Part shown: one piece after another, positions 1 through 9,089 of the stretch
How the letters are laid out: the number at the start of each line of letters is the position of its first letter
Numbering within the stretch: position 1 is the first letter of the stretch
NCBI RefSeq assembly: GCF_013401555.1
Contig: NZ_CP058552.1
Coordinates: 4,712,001-4,776,000 of the forward strand
DNA length: 64,000 nucleotides
Direction of reading: 5' to 3'
DNA from: Paenibacillus sp. E222
GTDB taxonomy: Bacteria > Bacillota > Bacilli > Paenibacillales > Paenibacillaceae
Translations under genes and position numbers: made by a program
The notes under the pieces: generated by a model
Told to the model about the DNA's origin: nothing
What the model saw: the letters and a program-made list of their open reading frames with translations, nothing else
Database searches by the model: none

Positions 1-83
1 ACCGTAGACTTTTTGGAGGAGGGTTCCACTGTTTTACTCTTGATACAGTAAGGGACGGTGGGCTGGAGGACTACACAATATGA
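1..83 (+). CDS. Amidinotransferase-like protein, 3' end (partial)
   Basis: An open frame enters from the left edge and stops at TGA 81-83, overlapping the ATG of the next gene (ATGA, translational coupling). The visible tail contains GGGFHCFTLDTVRDG. A glycine-rich stretch followed by His-Cys close to the C-terminus is typical of the catalytic end of amidinotransferase/arginine-deiminase fold enzymes. Only 26 codons are visible, so the family call rests on this motif and on the next gene, whose known relatives work with amidino (guanidino) substrates. Confidence 0.55.
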   Translation, partial: RRLFGGGFHCFTLDTVRDGGLEDYTI

Positions 84-1411
84 AAATAATAATCGGAAAT
101 CATATTGAACATTCAATACTAAAATTGAGCAACGATGATCGCATCTTTTCGCAACGAGTTATTTGGTTTGCTGAAGATGGAGATTTAATCATTCTACCAT
201 CTAAACCAGACATGCAATTCCTACAGCATGTTACATCTCTAACTGGGGTGGATGCAAACAGCCTTAAGTTTTTCGTTACGTCTAATAACAAATCCAATGA
301 AAAACATTTTGATCCCCAGGCTTTATATGAGGAACAATTTATAAACAGCATTCGAAAAGAAATAAATAATGTAACTCAGGTATTACCAATGTGGCCATCA
401 CCTGCTATTGCACACTTTGTAGAGAAACTTAGCTTATCAGATAAATTACAAGGCGCATCCTTTTTCTTACAAAATGGAGTTGAACTGGTTAATAACAAAG
501 CTTATTTTAGGGTATTTGCTACGGCAGCAGGCGCACCTATTGCAGATGGAAGGGTTTGCCACTCAATTGAAGAAGCTGAACTAGCAATACGAAATCTATT
601 GTCAATTAATGATGCGGTAATGATTAAACAGGCACACAATGGAGCAGGAGCGGGGAATGAGTTGCTTATAAGAGATAAAAGTCTGGGAGTAGGTCATGTA
701 GGGGCAGTTCATATGCATGTACTGAGTACAGCTAATGACCCTATTAAAAGTTATTTAGACTCGCGTTGGAACTGGGCTTCTGCAAATGGAAAGAGGCCTG
801 TTATTATAGAAGAGTTCATTCCAGATGCAAAAACAATATATGCTGAATTTTTTGCTAACGATGAAGGTGTTTATTTTACGGGTTCAGGACGTTTAGGATA
901 TACTAATCAAAGGCTTGTTACAGAAATAGCTCCTTTAAGAGGTATCTCAAAGGAAGTAGAAACAAAATTAACAACTTATGGTGAATCACTTGCCAAGTTC
1001 TATCAATCCATTGGATATCGTGGTTATTTGTCTGCTGATGCAGTTATAGAAAAAGATGATAACATAGTATTCACTGAGGTAAACTCTCGCGTAGGCGGTT
1101 CTCTGCATGTTTATGATTCAATAGCTAATAAAGTAGTTAAAGCTAAAGAAGAGCCAGAAAGAACTGTAGTTCAATATCACTCCCCACTCAATTGGACACC
1201 TGTTGCTTTTGAAACTTTTCACCAATTTTTAGAAGACAATAATCTACTTTATGACTCTTCAAAACGTAAAGGAATTTTAATATCCTTACCGATTCTACTT
1301 GAGGTAGGTGGATACGTGAGTTTTTGTATTGTTTATGAAAATGAACAAGAAGAGAAGCAATATTACAGTTTATTGGATAATCATTTTAGCACAAAAAAAC
1401 TCTATCTTTGA
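80..1411 (+). CDS. PGM1-like ATP-grasp peptide ligase
   Basis: A 443-residue protein. The N-terminal ~150 residues resemble the pre-ATP-grasp domain of the pheganomycin ligase PGM1. An ATP-grasp fold follows, with KQAHNGAGAGNELL near residue 182 (nucleotide binding) and FTEVNSRVGGS near 330 (ExNxR Mg/ATP site); the C-terminal ~100 residues form a separate small domain, as in PGM1. PGM1-type enzymes join an amino acid bearing an N-guanidino/amidino group to a peptide. GGAGG sits about 10 nt upstream of the start, and the ATG overlaps the stop of the amidinotransferase-like gene. The substrate is unknown. Family assignment is reasonably sure; the pathway is inferred. Confidence 0.75.
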   Translation: MKIIIGNHIEHSILKLSNDDRIFSQRVIWFAEDGDLIILPSKPDMQFLQHVTSLTGVDANSLKFFVTSNNKSNEKHFDPQALYEEQFINSIRKEINNVTQVLPMWPSPAIAHFVEKLSLSDKLQGASFFLQNGVELVNNKAYFRVFATAAGAPIADGRVCHSIEEAELAIRNLLSINDAVMIKQAHNGAGAGNELLIRDKSLGVGHVGAVHMHVLSTANDPIKSYLDSRWNWASANGKRPVIIEEFIPDAKTIYAEFFANDEGVYFTGSGRLGYTNQRLVTEIAPLRGISKEVETKLTTYGESLAKFYQSIGYRGYLSADAVIEKDDNIVFTEVNSRVGGSLHVYDSIANKVVKAKEEPERTVVQYHSPLNWTPVAFETFHQFLEDNNLLYDSSKRKGILISLPILLEVGGYVSFCIVYENEQEEKQYYSLLDNHFSTKKLYL

Positions 1412-1526
1412 GATCTAACTAGCAAATGATTGTTATTGGAATACTAATTTAAAATATTGGTCAACTACACATGGTAGCCCTCTTAGGGTTCTTTGTGTTT
1501 TCAGAGGTTCATAAAAACCTAATAAA

Positions 1527-1576
1527 ATTATGGTATGATTGCCTCACCTAGATTTGTGATGCAGTCATACCATAAT
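1527..1576. terminator. Bidirectional terminator hairpin between convergent genes
   Basis: Arms 1527-1542 and 1561-1576 (ATTATGGTATGATTGC and its complement with one wobble) flank an 18-nt loop. Read on the minus strand the hairpin is followed by TTTTATTAGGTTTTT, so it best serves the MFS gene and may also stop the ligase transcript. Confidence 0.6.
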
Positions 1577-1596
1577 GACTAAAGTGAACTGTCCTA

Positions 1597-2874
1597 TTAC
1601 TGAGTAAGATCCGAAGAACTTGCCTCAACCTTTTCAATTTTAGAATTATCATAAACTTTATAAAGTCTTATATATACGAGAGCACTCAAAGCAGCAAGAA
1701 TTAGTATTGTACTGAATATCCCAATAGGGGATATCCATTCAGACATAAATACAGTTACAGGGGCTAAAAACCTACCAATTGTGAACTGCAATCGTGATGC
1801 TCCCATATATTTCCCTCTTGCATTTTCGGGTGCATAGTCAGCTATAAAATTATCAATGACAGGTGCTCTAACAATCTCACCGAAAGTAAAAACAATTGTA
1901 AGTAAAAATAGAATCCAAATGTTTGTGGTAAAACCTAATAAAAATGTTCCTACACCAGCGAGAACAGCTGAAAGTATAAAAACATTTTTATCACTCCACT
2001 TCGATAACCACTTCGTTACAGGGAGGACAAAGAATACAAATAAGAGTCCATTCAAACCCAGCATCCAACCTAATATTTCACTACTATTGAGCGATAAGTT
2101 AAAGTTATTCCAATTAAACAGATCTTGAGCTGGAACATAATCATTCACATAAATCGCTAAATATAAATCTAATTGCATTGTAATTATGACTCCAAGTACT
2201 CCACCAAAGAGATATAATAAGAATGGTTTATCACGAAAAATTGTTCCATAACCGCTCCATTCTTCTTTGAATGCAGCTTTGAAAGTAGTTTTTTCTAATC
2301 TTTTCAGTTCGTGGTTTGGCATGGATTCGTATACTTTTAAATAAATTGCAAGTGCATATAATAACATTACAATAGCACATGTCCACAGTAATTCACTTCG
2401 ATAATTGAAGAAGAAAAATGCCCCAAGTGCTGGCCCAAGTACTGCTCCTATATTTTTAGCGGTAATAAACGTTGCAAAAACCTGTCTTCTTTCTTGAGGA
2501 GGAGTTAAATCAGCGACCATTGCATCACTCGCCGGGCCATAAACAGCGCCCCCTAGACCTATCCCTATAAAAGATATGTAACTTATCCAATCATTACCTG
2601 TAACAGCAAATCCGACAAACATTATGGCTTGGATTGAGGCACCCAATAACATTACAAATCGTCTACCCATTTTATCCGCGAGATATCCTCCTAATATGTT
2701 TCCGAAGATTGAGATTAAAGGAGGGACTGTCATCAATAATCCCGCAATGTGATTTCCTAAAGATTGACTGAAGTAAATCGTGATAAAGGGAAAATACATC
2801 CAGTAAAGTAAGTTAAATATGGTTTCCGCACTGAGCCGTATCTTTAAGTTTAAATCCCATGACTTTATTTTCAT
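1597..2874 (-). CDS. MFS transporter, probable exporter
   Basis: A 425-residue, strongly hydrophobic protein with about 12 membrane segments. It has the major-facilitator loop motif GGYLADKMGRRFVM after TM2 and a charged central loop. It resembles drug/metabolite exporters of the MFS1 class found across Bacillales. The start is supported by GTGAGG seven bases upstream of the ATG. It converges on the PGM1-like ligase gene, so export of, or self-protection against, the product of that locus is a natural guess, but the sequence cannot name the substrate. Confidence 0.8.
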   Translation of the reverse strand: MKIKSWDLNLKIRLSAETIFNLLYWMYFPFITIYFSQSLGNHIAGLLMTVPPLISIFGNILGGYLADKMGRRFVMLLGASIQAIMFVGFAVTGNDWISYISFIGIGLGGAVYGPASDAMVADLTPPQERRQVFATFITAKNIGAVLGPALGAFFFFNYRSELLWTCAIVMLLYALAIYLKVYESMPNHELKRLEKTTFKAAFKEEWSGYGTIFRDKPFLLYLFGGVLGVIITMQLDLYLAIYVNDYVPAQDLFNWNNFNLSLNSSEILGWMLGLNGLLFVFFVLPVTKWLSKWSDKNVFILSAVLAGVGTFLLGFTTNIWILFLLTIVFTFGEIVRAPVIDNFIADYAPENARGKYMGASRLQFTIGRFLAPVTVFMSEWISPIGIFSTILILAALSALVYIRLYKVYDNSKIEKVEASSSDLTQ

Positions 2875-3151
2875 TCAATTACCTCACTTTTTTAATTTTT
2901 TTAACTGTCTGGAAAATATCGGTAGATTAAATATAGCCAGAACCCAGAAAAAAATATAGACTTTTTTTTATTTTTTTTCTATAATAATAATGTAAAAACA
3001 ATATAATACATTTTTATATTCAAATGACCCAAAAAAAGAACAAATGTTCTTTTCTGCGAAAAAATTATTCATGAATCCCACCTAAAGCAAAGCTGACTTG
3101 CTCTAATCATCTGGCATGACAAGTCATCTATATTGTGAATTGTTTTGAGAC

Positions 3152-3232
3152 AAAATGTTAACCCTTTGAAGTCGCTAAATTAGCGGCTTTTTATTACATT
3201 CGGTACAAGTTTGTATCCCGAGCCAAGCACCT
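3152..3232 (+). repeat. TGTCG element, copy 1 (modules B and half C)
   Basis: Contains the GTCGCTAAATTAGCGGCTTTTT terminator module in degenerate form, then CGGTACAAGTTTGTATCCCGAGCCAAG, the left arm and loop of the large inverted repeat; the right arm is missing. It lies in the otherwise featureless, very AT-rich gap 2875-3279 between the MFS gene and the SLH pseudogene. Confidence 0.65.
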
Positions 3233-3279
3233 GATAAATTATTATAGTTACGATTTAATCCTAGAAGGATGGTACGATA

Positions 3280-4491
3280 ATGATCAGTCTTAAACGTATG
3301 ACCGCTTGCTTAGTTTTAGCCGCATTACTATTGGGATCTACAACTGCAGTAGCCGAATCCGAGATGCAGGAGCAGAATGACAAAAATATAGCCACTTTGA
3401 TGTGGAGGGGAATTCCTGGCAGAAAACATGAACGAGCACTGGGCCAAGCGTCTCTTTCAATGGGGTATCTCTGAAAATATAATTAATGGATATTCCAATT
3501 ACAGCTCTAAGCCTGATCAAGTAATAACAGAGGCTGAATTCCTCAAGATGTTATACAGAGCAATGAGTATGGCTATTCCAAATGCAAGTGCAAATAGTGC
3601 ATACCTACCCAGTGAGAGTTGGACAGAAGGTCTCTACAGGGTAGCTAAGCGATATAACCATCCGACAACTGGAGAAAACAACTTTGCGATGAGAATGCAG
3701 TCCATTACCAAACTACGTGCTGCCGAAATTATCAGTGCAACTCAAGGGGTTCATTATACTGGCCAATATGCTGTCGCCTATCTGATCGTACATGGATTAC
3801 CAACAGTGAAGCTAATATTCCAAAGCAGTTTGATGAGGAAGGTACACTTACGAGGGCAGAAGCACTTTAATGGATACGCAAGCTTGCTTTTCATGGAAGA
3901 CTTAAGATCTATGAAAGACCAAAAGTTTCTACAGATCTCAGTCTTCTTCCTGATCTGATAGACATATCTTCTGAAGTAATTCCTGATTTTAGTACAGAGC
4001 CTGTTACTGATGAGGATTTTAATTTGTACATTCTTGGCGATTCTCCAGAACTTAGATTTGGAGATTCGAAAAAATCAATTGATGTACAATTCGGAGAATC
4101 TAAAGGAAAGAATATTTTTGATTCTGATACATATCCGTTATTCACTGCACACTTTAACCAGAGTGGAGAGTTAGATGGTTGGAAAACCGACTCATACATG
4201 CAATACTCACCTAATACAGCTTCTTCACTACTTACAAAAAAAGGAATTGTATTGGGTGAAAGTACCTTATCAGATATTATAGATCGATATGGGTCATCTG
4301 GAGTGAGCGGTCAAGGCATCATAGAGTATTTTTATAAGAAGATGAGCGATGGCACCTATCAGGATATTTCAATCTATGATCCAATCCAAAATATTGAAGT
4401 TGTGTATACGATCACGTTTATTGTCGATGATGAAACCCAGGTACTCTATCATATAATGGTAACATCTTTAAAAACTGCTTTAAATTATTGA
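3280..4491 (+). pseudogene. SLH-domain secreted protein, broken by frameshifts and a stop
   Basis: Starts with a clear signal peptide (MISLKRMTACLVLAALLLG...AVA) after an AGAAGG ribosome site. The frame is lost near 3415. From about 3425 another frame encodes an S-layer-homology domain (HWAKRLFQWGISENIINGY ... ITEAEFLKML). A second shift near 3795-3805 moves to a frame reading NSEANIPKQFDEEGTLTRAEAL, which meets TAA at the position of a usual Gln codon. The same frame then stays open to 4491 through a C-terminal region ending VVYTITFIVDDETQ. The original would have been an SLH-anchored cell-surface protein of about 400 residues. Confidence 0.75.
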
Positions 4492-4550
4492 TAGATCTTT
4501 GTGTTATTAAATTATCGGAAAATGAAAGAAAGCAGCTGATCAAAGTTGAA

Positions 4551-4594
4551 CTGCACCCCAATTGTTAGACACCATCTAACAATTGGAGGTGCAG
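4551..4594 (+). promoter_or_regulatory. Hairpin hiding the orfA ribosome binding site
   Basis: Bases 4551-4569 pair with 4575-4594 to give a 19-bp stem with one bulged A and loop CACCA. The orfA Shine-Dalgarno GGAGGT (4585-4590) is entirely inside the stem. Transcripts entering from outside would fold and mask it, a known way for IS elements to limit transposase synthesis from read-through. Confidence 0.6.
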
Positions 4595-4599
4595 TTTTT

Positions 4600-5133
4600 T
4601 TGTCAAAATTTAATTCAGACTTGAAAATAGAAGCTATTCATCAATATTTATCAGGAAATGAAGGGATTAAAAGCATTGCGAAATCCTTAGGAATTAATCA
4701 TGAAATCCTGCGTATGTGGATCAAGCAATACGAATATCACGGTTTAAAAGCTTTTGAAAAAACCTATACAGCTTACTCTCTAACCTATAAACTAGACGTA
4801 CTCAACTATATGAACGAAAATGGGACGTCTCCAAATGAAGCTGCGGTCATTTTCAATATCTCTTCTCCAGGGGTTATTCGAAGGTGGCGCAGTCAGTTCA
4901 ATGAAAATGGGATCGACGCCCTAAAACCAAAGATAAAGGGGCGTCATTGTATGACGGATAAGAATAAAAAAGGACTTCAAAAGCAAGAACCTGCTGAGGG
5001 ATCGACTGAAGCTCTACAAGCTGAATTAGAACGTTTGCGTATGGAAAACGCCTACTTAAAAAAGTTGAATGCCTTAGTTCAAAACAAGGAAAAATCACCA
5101 AACAAGACAAAGCGCAAGTCGTCTATGAATTAA
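4600..5133 (+). CDS. IS3-family transposase OrfA
   Basis: A 177-residue DNA-binding half of the transposase, with two helix-turn-helix segments (IAKSLGINHEILRMWIKQY and AAVIFNISSPGVIRRWRSQF) and a C-terminal leucine-zipper-like helix (LQAELERLRMENAYLKKL). The likely start is TTG 4600, nine bases after GGAGGT, rather than a codon inside the terminal repeat. A slippery A AAA AAG sits in frame at 5058-5064, the classic IS3-family -1 frameshift site for making the OrfAB fusion. Confidence 0.85.
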   Translation: MSKFNSDLKIEAIHQYLSGNEGIKSIAKSLGINHEILRMWIKQYEYHGLKAFEKTYTAYSLTYKLDVLNYMNENGTSPNEAAVIFNISSPGVIRRWRSQFNENGIDALKPKIKGRHCMTDKNKKGLQKQEPAEGSTEALQAELERLRMENAYLKKLNALVQNKEKSPNKTKRKSSMN

Positions 5134-5959
5134 GGCTTGAATTCCCGGTGGTTGCATTATTAGCGTTCGCTGAAGTCCCACGTAGTACCTTCTATTACTG
5201 GGTGAAGCAGTTTGACAAGCCCGATCTAGACGCAGACCTGAAACTCCTTATTCAATCCATTTATGAGGAACATCACGGGCGTTATGGATATCGTCGTATC
5301 TGTGATGAACTAGTTAATCGTGGACATCGAGTTAACCATAAAAAAGTACTGCGTATCATGAAAGAATTAGGCTTGAAATCAGTGGTGCGTATGAAGAAAT
5401 ATCGTTCCTATAAAGGAACTGTAGGTAAATTGCACCCAACGTACTGGATCGTAATTTTCTAGCAAAAAAACCAAATGAGAAATGGGTTACGGATATTACA
5501 GAGTTCAAATTGTTTGGAGAAAAGATGTATTTATCACCTGTTCTGGACTTGTATAACGGTGAGATTATTACGTACACAGTAGGGTCTCGCCCTACGTATT
5601 CCTTAGTCTCCGAGATGCTAAATAAAGCCTTTAAACGCTTGTCCAACGAGGATAAACTCCTCCTGCACTCGGATCAAGGCTGGCACTACCAGATGAAACA
5701 GTATCGACAGGCTTTAAAGGGACAAGCGATTACCCAGAGCATGTCACGCAAAGGGAATTGTTATGATAACGCAGTAATGGAGAACTTCTTTGGCATTATG
5801 AAGTCAGAGTTTTTTTATCTTCATGAATTTGAAAGTGTAGATCACTTCAAACAAGAGCTAGCACGATACATGGATTACTACAATCACAAACGCATCAAGT
5901 CAAAATTAAAAGGCATGAGTCCGGTACAATACCGGGCTCATGCCCAACAAATTGCATAA
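5064..5959 (+). pseudogene. IS3-family transposase OrfB (DDE), 1-nt deletion
   Basis: The -1 frame opens at the slippery site 5058-5064 and runs through the HTH_21 region (STFYYWVKQF; HGRYGYRRICDEL) to 5426. There a run of A has lost one base (AAA where AAAA is needed, 5427-5429), causing an early stop at 5460. After correcting this, the rve core continues as APNVLDRNFLAKKPNEKWVT and shows the DDE residues in WVTDIT, LHSDQGWHYQ and NAVMENFFG. It is otherwise undamaged, so inactivation is recent (or a sequencing error). Confidence 0.85.
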
Positions 5960-6111
5960 AAATATTTGTCTAACTTTAAGGGGTCACTTCAAGTGATCGG
6001 CTGCTTTTATTCAGCTAACGGGCAGGTTATATCGTTTTAGAAGAGTTCTACTAGTAACTTATAAGTCCAACTCCATTTTTTGTTTTTCGTAGGCTAGCTT
6101 CAAATTGCTAT

Positions 6112-7134
6112 TCATTCTTGCCAAACACTCATAGGGTCCCATGGCTTGATTTGATTACCATATTTTCCGGCCAAAAAAACTTTCATGTCTTCCAGCTTAG
6201 CAGGCACCTCGTTCCAAATTGGAAGGGGAGGTAACCCTCGTTTGCTTTTCAATAGGATGTCCACTGTAACATACAAGCGTTCTGGCTGAATCCAATGAAG
6301 GAAGCGGGAAATATCAATTTGCTTGGTCAGGGACAAGGCATCAATTTCGTCATTGTAATACTTGTTGAACTCGCTGATCAGGTTCAGGAGGTAGTCTCTC
6401 TGCTCCTTCACGAAGTCCAGGCCGCAGATGGCGCCATGTCCTGGAATAACGATTTCGGGTTTAATTTCATCAATAATGCGGTCAAGCACTTTAACCCAAT
6501 TGAGGGTTCCCTCTTCACTGTATGCCGTACACCCGTTAAACACGACATCGCCGGCGAACAGCACTTTTTCTTTTGGCATCCACAGCAGCAAGTCACTGTC
6601 AGAGTGGGCCGGAGCAACGTTGTAAATCATGACTTCCGTATCGCCAAGACGGATGTTGATATCGTCCTTTATCTCAATATTTGGGAGCACCCATTCTACG
6701 CCTTTCAGGTCGAATCCTTCAAATTCCGCTGCAAAAAACCGCTCGCCCGAAGTAGATTCCGGAGAATCCTTTCCTCTTCTGATGACGCTGTCCATCCAGG
6801 CAATATTTTCAGTAAGACGCTCTCTGGACGCTTCCTTGTGCATAATAATGCAAGCATCTTCAAACACTTTGTTTCCCCAGGCATGGTCGCTATTATAGTG
6901 CGAGTTCACCACATATGCGGGAGAGCCACCGTTGCTTACTTCCTTAAAAGTCTCCCGCATTTCCCGCGCATGGAACAAATCGAAGAACGTGTCATACACT
7001 AGCCCTTCACCCTTGTTGATGAACCCGGCATTGGCCCAACTGATCCCGCGATACGGCGAAATACCGGCAAAGACATCATCTGCGACTTCAAAAAATTTAA
7101 CGCGAGGTTTTTGAATAATACGTCCATACTTCAT
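6112..7134 (-). CDS. MBL-fold metallo-hydrolase
   Basis: A 340-residue beta-lactamase-fold hydrolase. The zinc motif near residues 78-85 is SHYNSDHAWG: His-x-Asn-x-Asp-His instead of HxHxDH, so the second zinc-1 ligand is replaced by Asn. Further ligands are visible in PAHSDSD, LFAGDVVF and VIPGHG. The ~100 residues after the last His form an extra helical tail. AAGGAG precedes the start. It diverges from the FAH-family gene at 7301 with a 166-bp shared promoter region and probably belongs to the same catabolic unit. Substrate unknown. Confidence 0.8.
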   Translation of the reverse strand: MKYGRIIQKPRVKFFEVADDVFAGISPYRGISWANAGFINKGEGLVYDTFFDLFHAREMRETFKEVSNGGSPAYVVNSHYNSDHAWGNKVFEDACIIMHKEASRERLTENIAWMDSVIRRGKDSPESTSGERFFAAEFEGFDLKGVEWVLPNIEIKDDINIRLGDTEVMIYNVAPAHSDSDLLLWMPKEKVLFAGDVVFNGCTAYSEEGTLNWVKVLDRIIDEIKPEIVIPGHGAICGLDFVKEQRDYLLNLISEFNKYYNDEIDALSLTKQIDISRFLHWIQPERLYVTVDILLKSKRGLPPLPIWNEVPAKLEDMKVFLAGKYGNQIKPWDPMSVWQE

Positions 7135-7300
7135 AAAAATTCTCCTTCGTGTATATGTTTTTTTTGGTAAGTCATACTGACTATGTCCTCATTATAGAAA
7201 ATGGAAAACAGAAATGCAAGCATGTACTTGCATGCATTAATTCCATACTGTATGCTACTAACAGAACAACATCACACTACATGGATGGAGGCGCTGCAAC

Positions 7301-8311
7301 ATGAAACTAGTAACCTTTCAAACCAATACATCCCAGGAACCTTTGTTTGGGTTTGTAATTAACGAGAGATTTGTCGTGTCTTTTGCTGCAATCATGAAAA
7401 AGCAGGGAACATTCGTTGACAGTCTTGAAAGTATGGAAAGCTATCTTCATTATTTGCCGGCAAGTTATGATGCCGCTAAGGAAATGATGCAATATGCTGT
7501 CAAACAGTTGCATCAATTCAATGAAAATGAAATCAGCCCGATTGCAGCCGTAAACCTGCTACCGCCGGTTCCGAATCCGGCTGCGCTTATCGATTTCGGG
7601 CTGACGCCAAGACATCTGAGAAATGCTGGCGTAAATCTGCTGCAAAGAGAATATACAGGGCCGGAAAGAGAAGAGCTTACAAGTAAAATTTCTGAAAAAT
7701 TCCAGCAAGATCCGAATAAAGTAACTTTCAGTTATTATAAGTGTAACCATAATGCATTAATTGGCGATGGGGATACGATTCATTGGCCTTCGTACTCATC
7801 CTACCTGGATATCGAGCCGGAGCTGGCCTTTGTTACAGGGAAGGGGAACTGTATTGCAGGTTATGTTATTTTTAACGACAGTACTGTCCGCGATGTGCAG
7901 TGGCTGGATTTCCAGGCGATGACCGGACCGACGCGCTGCAAAGATTTCGATCGCAGCAAAGGAATAGGACCATTTCTGGTAACGCCGGATGAAATCGACA
8001 ACCCGCTGGCATTGGATGTGGATGTACGCATCGGGGAGAGATTGCACTGGAAGGGAAGCACATCCGAGTATTCTGCACACCCTGCAAAAGTGATAGAGGA
8101 GGTTCTCAAAGTTTTCACGCCACTCCCGGGCACGATTATAGGAATGGGGACGATCCCGGATTGCTGCGCAATCGAGACCGAAGAATGGCTGTTGCCCTCT
8201 GACCGAATCCAGATTACATTTGATAAATTAGGCACGCTCACGCAATTGGTGCCTGATCATGTCAAGATTACGGAACCAAGCCGCTGGGAAAAAAGAAGCG
8301 ATTTACCTTAA
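7301..8311 (+). CDS. Fumarylacetoacetate hydrolase (FAH) family protein
   Basis: A 336-residue protein with the FAH metal site: DIEPELAF gives the ExE pair near residue 170 and GYVIFNDSTVRDVQ the Asp near 190. A lid segment (MTGPTRCKDFDRSKGIGPF) and the catalytic region GTIIGMG...D follow. Such enzymes hydrolyse or hydrate acylpyruvates and related ring-cleavage products. The N-terminal ~110 residues are the usual cap domain. GGAGG lies 10 nt upstream. With the neighbouring MBL hydrolase and TetR regulator it suggests breakdown of an aromatic or keto-acid compound. Confidence 0.85.
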   Translation: MKLVTFQTNTSQEPLFGFVINERFVVSFAAIMKKQGTFVDSLESMESYLHYLPASYDAAKEMMQYAVKQLHQFNENEISPIAAVNLLPPVPNPAALIDFGLTPRHLRNAGVNLLQREYTGPEREELTSKISEKFQQDPNKVTFSYYKCNHNALIGDGDTIHWPSYSSYLDIEPELAFVTGKGNCIAGYVIFNDSTVRDVQWLDFQAMTGPTRCKDFDRSKGIGPFLVTPDEIDNPLALDVDVRIGERLHWKGSTSEYSAHPAKVIEEVLKVFTPLPGTIIGMGTIPDCCAIETEEWLLPSDRIQITFDKLGTLTQLVPDHVKITEPSRWEKRSDLP

Positions 8312-8403
8312 ATAAACGTTTATAAAAATGATGAATCCCTACCCTGCTGCATATACAAAACTTGTAGTAGAATAGGTTTAACATATGCAAAAGGAGAAAT
8401 ACA

Positions 8404-8985
8404 ATGCAAACTTCAGACAGAATCATTGAAGCCGCGACACGGCTCATCAAAAAGAAGGGCTATCGGGGAGTAAGCACCAAAGCCATTGCAACGGAAGCTA
8501 AAGTCAATGAATCTACGATTTTCCGGCAATTTGGAAGCAAGCAAGGCATATTGGAAGCCATCATTGAAAGACATTCGGATATTCCGCAATTTGAGAAGTT
8601 GTTAAAAGAGGACGCGACCGATAATCCGGAAGTCGATCTGCTGAATGTAAGTCAACAGTACCGATTGTTTTTCCATAAAAATGCGGACATCATTTTGATT
8701 GGCATCCGCGACAAAGGAATGTTTCCCGAATTGGACAGAGTGCTGGCCGATCCGCCGGTGAAGCTGCACTCCTTGCTGGTTGAATATTTTGAACGCTTGC
8801 AGAAGAAAAAAGTTATAGCCAGACAGGATGAGCGCCTTGCCGCCATGTCTTTTCTCTCGATGTGCTACGGATTTCAGATGAGCGAGCTGATTCACGGGCA
8901 ATATCAGTCCCAACTCGTCACCGAGGAAGATTTCTACAAGCACAGTGTTTCATTGTTTGTAAAAGGAATTTTGTCTCAGTCATAA
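8404..8985 (+). CDS. TetR/AcrR family transcriptional regulator
   Basis: A 193-residue protein with the TetR helix-turn-helix near the N-terminus (IATEAKVNESTIFRQFGSK) and a helical ligand domain. AAGGAG is seven bases before the ATG. It follows the FAH gene by 92 bp on the same strand and probably controls the MBL/FAH divergent pair. Confidence 0.85.
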   Translation: MQTSDRIIEAATRLIKKKGYRGVSTKAIATEAKVNESTIFRQFGSKQGILEAIIERHSDIPQFEKLLKEDATDNPEVDLLNVSQQYRLFFHKNADIILIGIRDKGMFPELDRVLADPPVKLHSLLVEYFERLQKKKVIARQDERLAAMSFLSMCYGFQMSELIHGQYQSQLVTEEDFYKHSVSLFVKGILSQS

Positions 8986-9089
8986 GCTTTGTTGATTTAT
9001 TTAAATATGCGAAAGATTGCTTTTGCTCGACTGGGTACTTGGCTGTTGCCATACCGTGGAACCTCTTCATCTCAGCATTTTTATACTCA

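Larger units (their letters stand above)
4547..5991 (+). mobile_element. IS3-family insertion sequence (IS150-like), 1445 bp
   Basis: Imperfect 25-bp terminal inverted repeats (TGAACTGCACCCC... at 4547 and the complement of ...GGGGTCACTTCA ending at 5991; both finish inside with GTTAGACA) enclose orfA and orfB in -1 register. A 3-bp target duplication AGT flanks it (4544-4546, 5992-5994). It carries one 1-nt deletion in orfB, so it is probably no longer autonomous. Confidence 0.9.
4531..6008 (+). terminator. Intrinsic terminator split by IS insertion
   Basis: Left flank 4531-4546 (AGCAGCTGATCAAAGT) and right flank 5995-6008 (GATCGGCTGCTTTT) rebuild a hairpin with 11-12 bp arms, loop AAAGT and a T-run once the IS is removed. 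It is the terminator of the SLH pseudogene. A near-identical intact hairpin occurs at 47472-47506. Confidence 0.7.

Noticed and set aside
1411-1597. Search for a ribosomal precursor peptide next to the PGM1-like ligase
   Set aside because: The gap contains only the terminator hairpin; no small ORF with a ribosome site on either strand.
6295-7002. Plus-strand open frame of 235 codons inside the MBL hydrolase gene
   Set aside because: The minus-strand MBL protein is clearly real, with all motifs; the opposite frame has no recognisable features.
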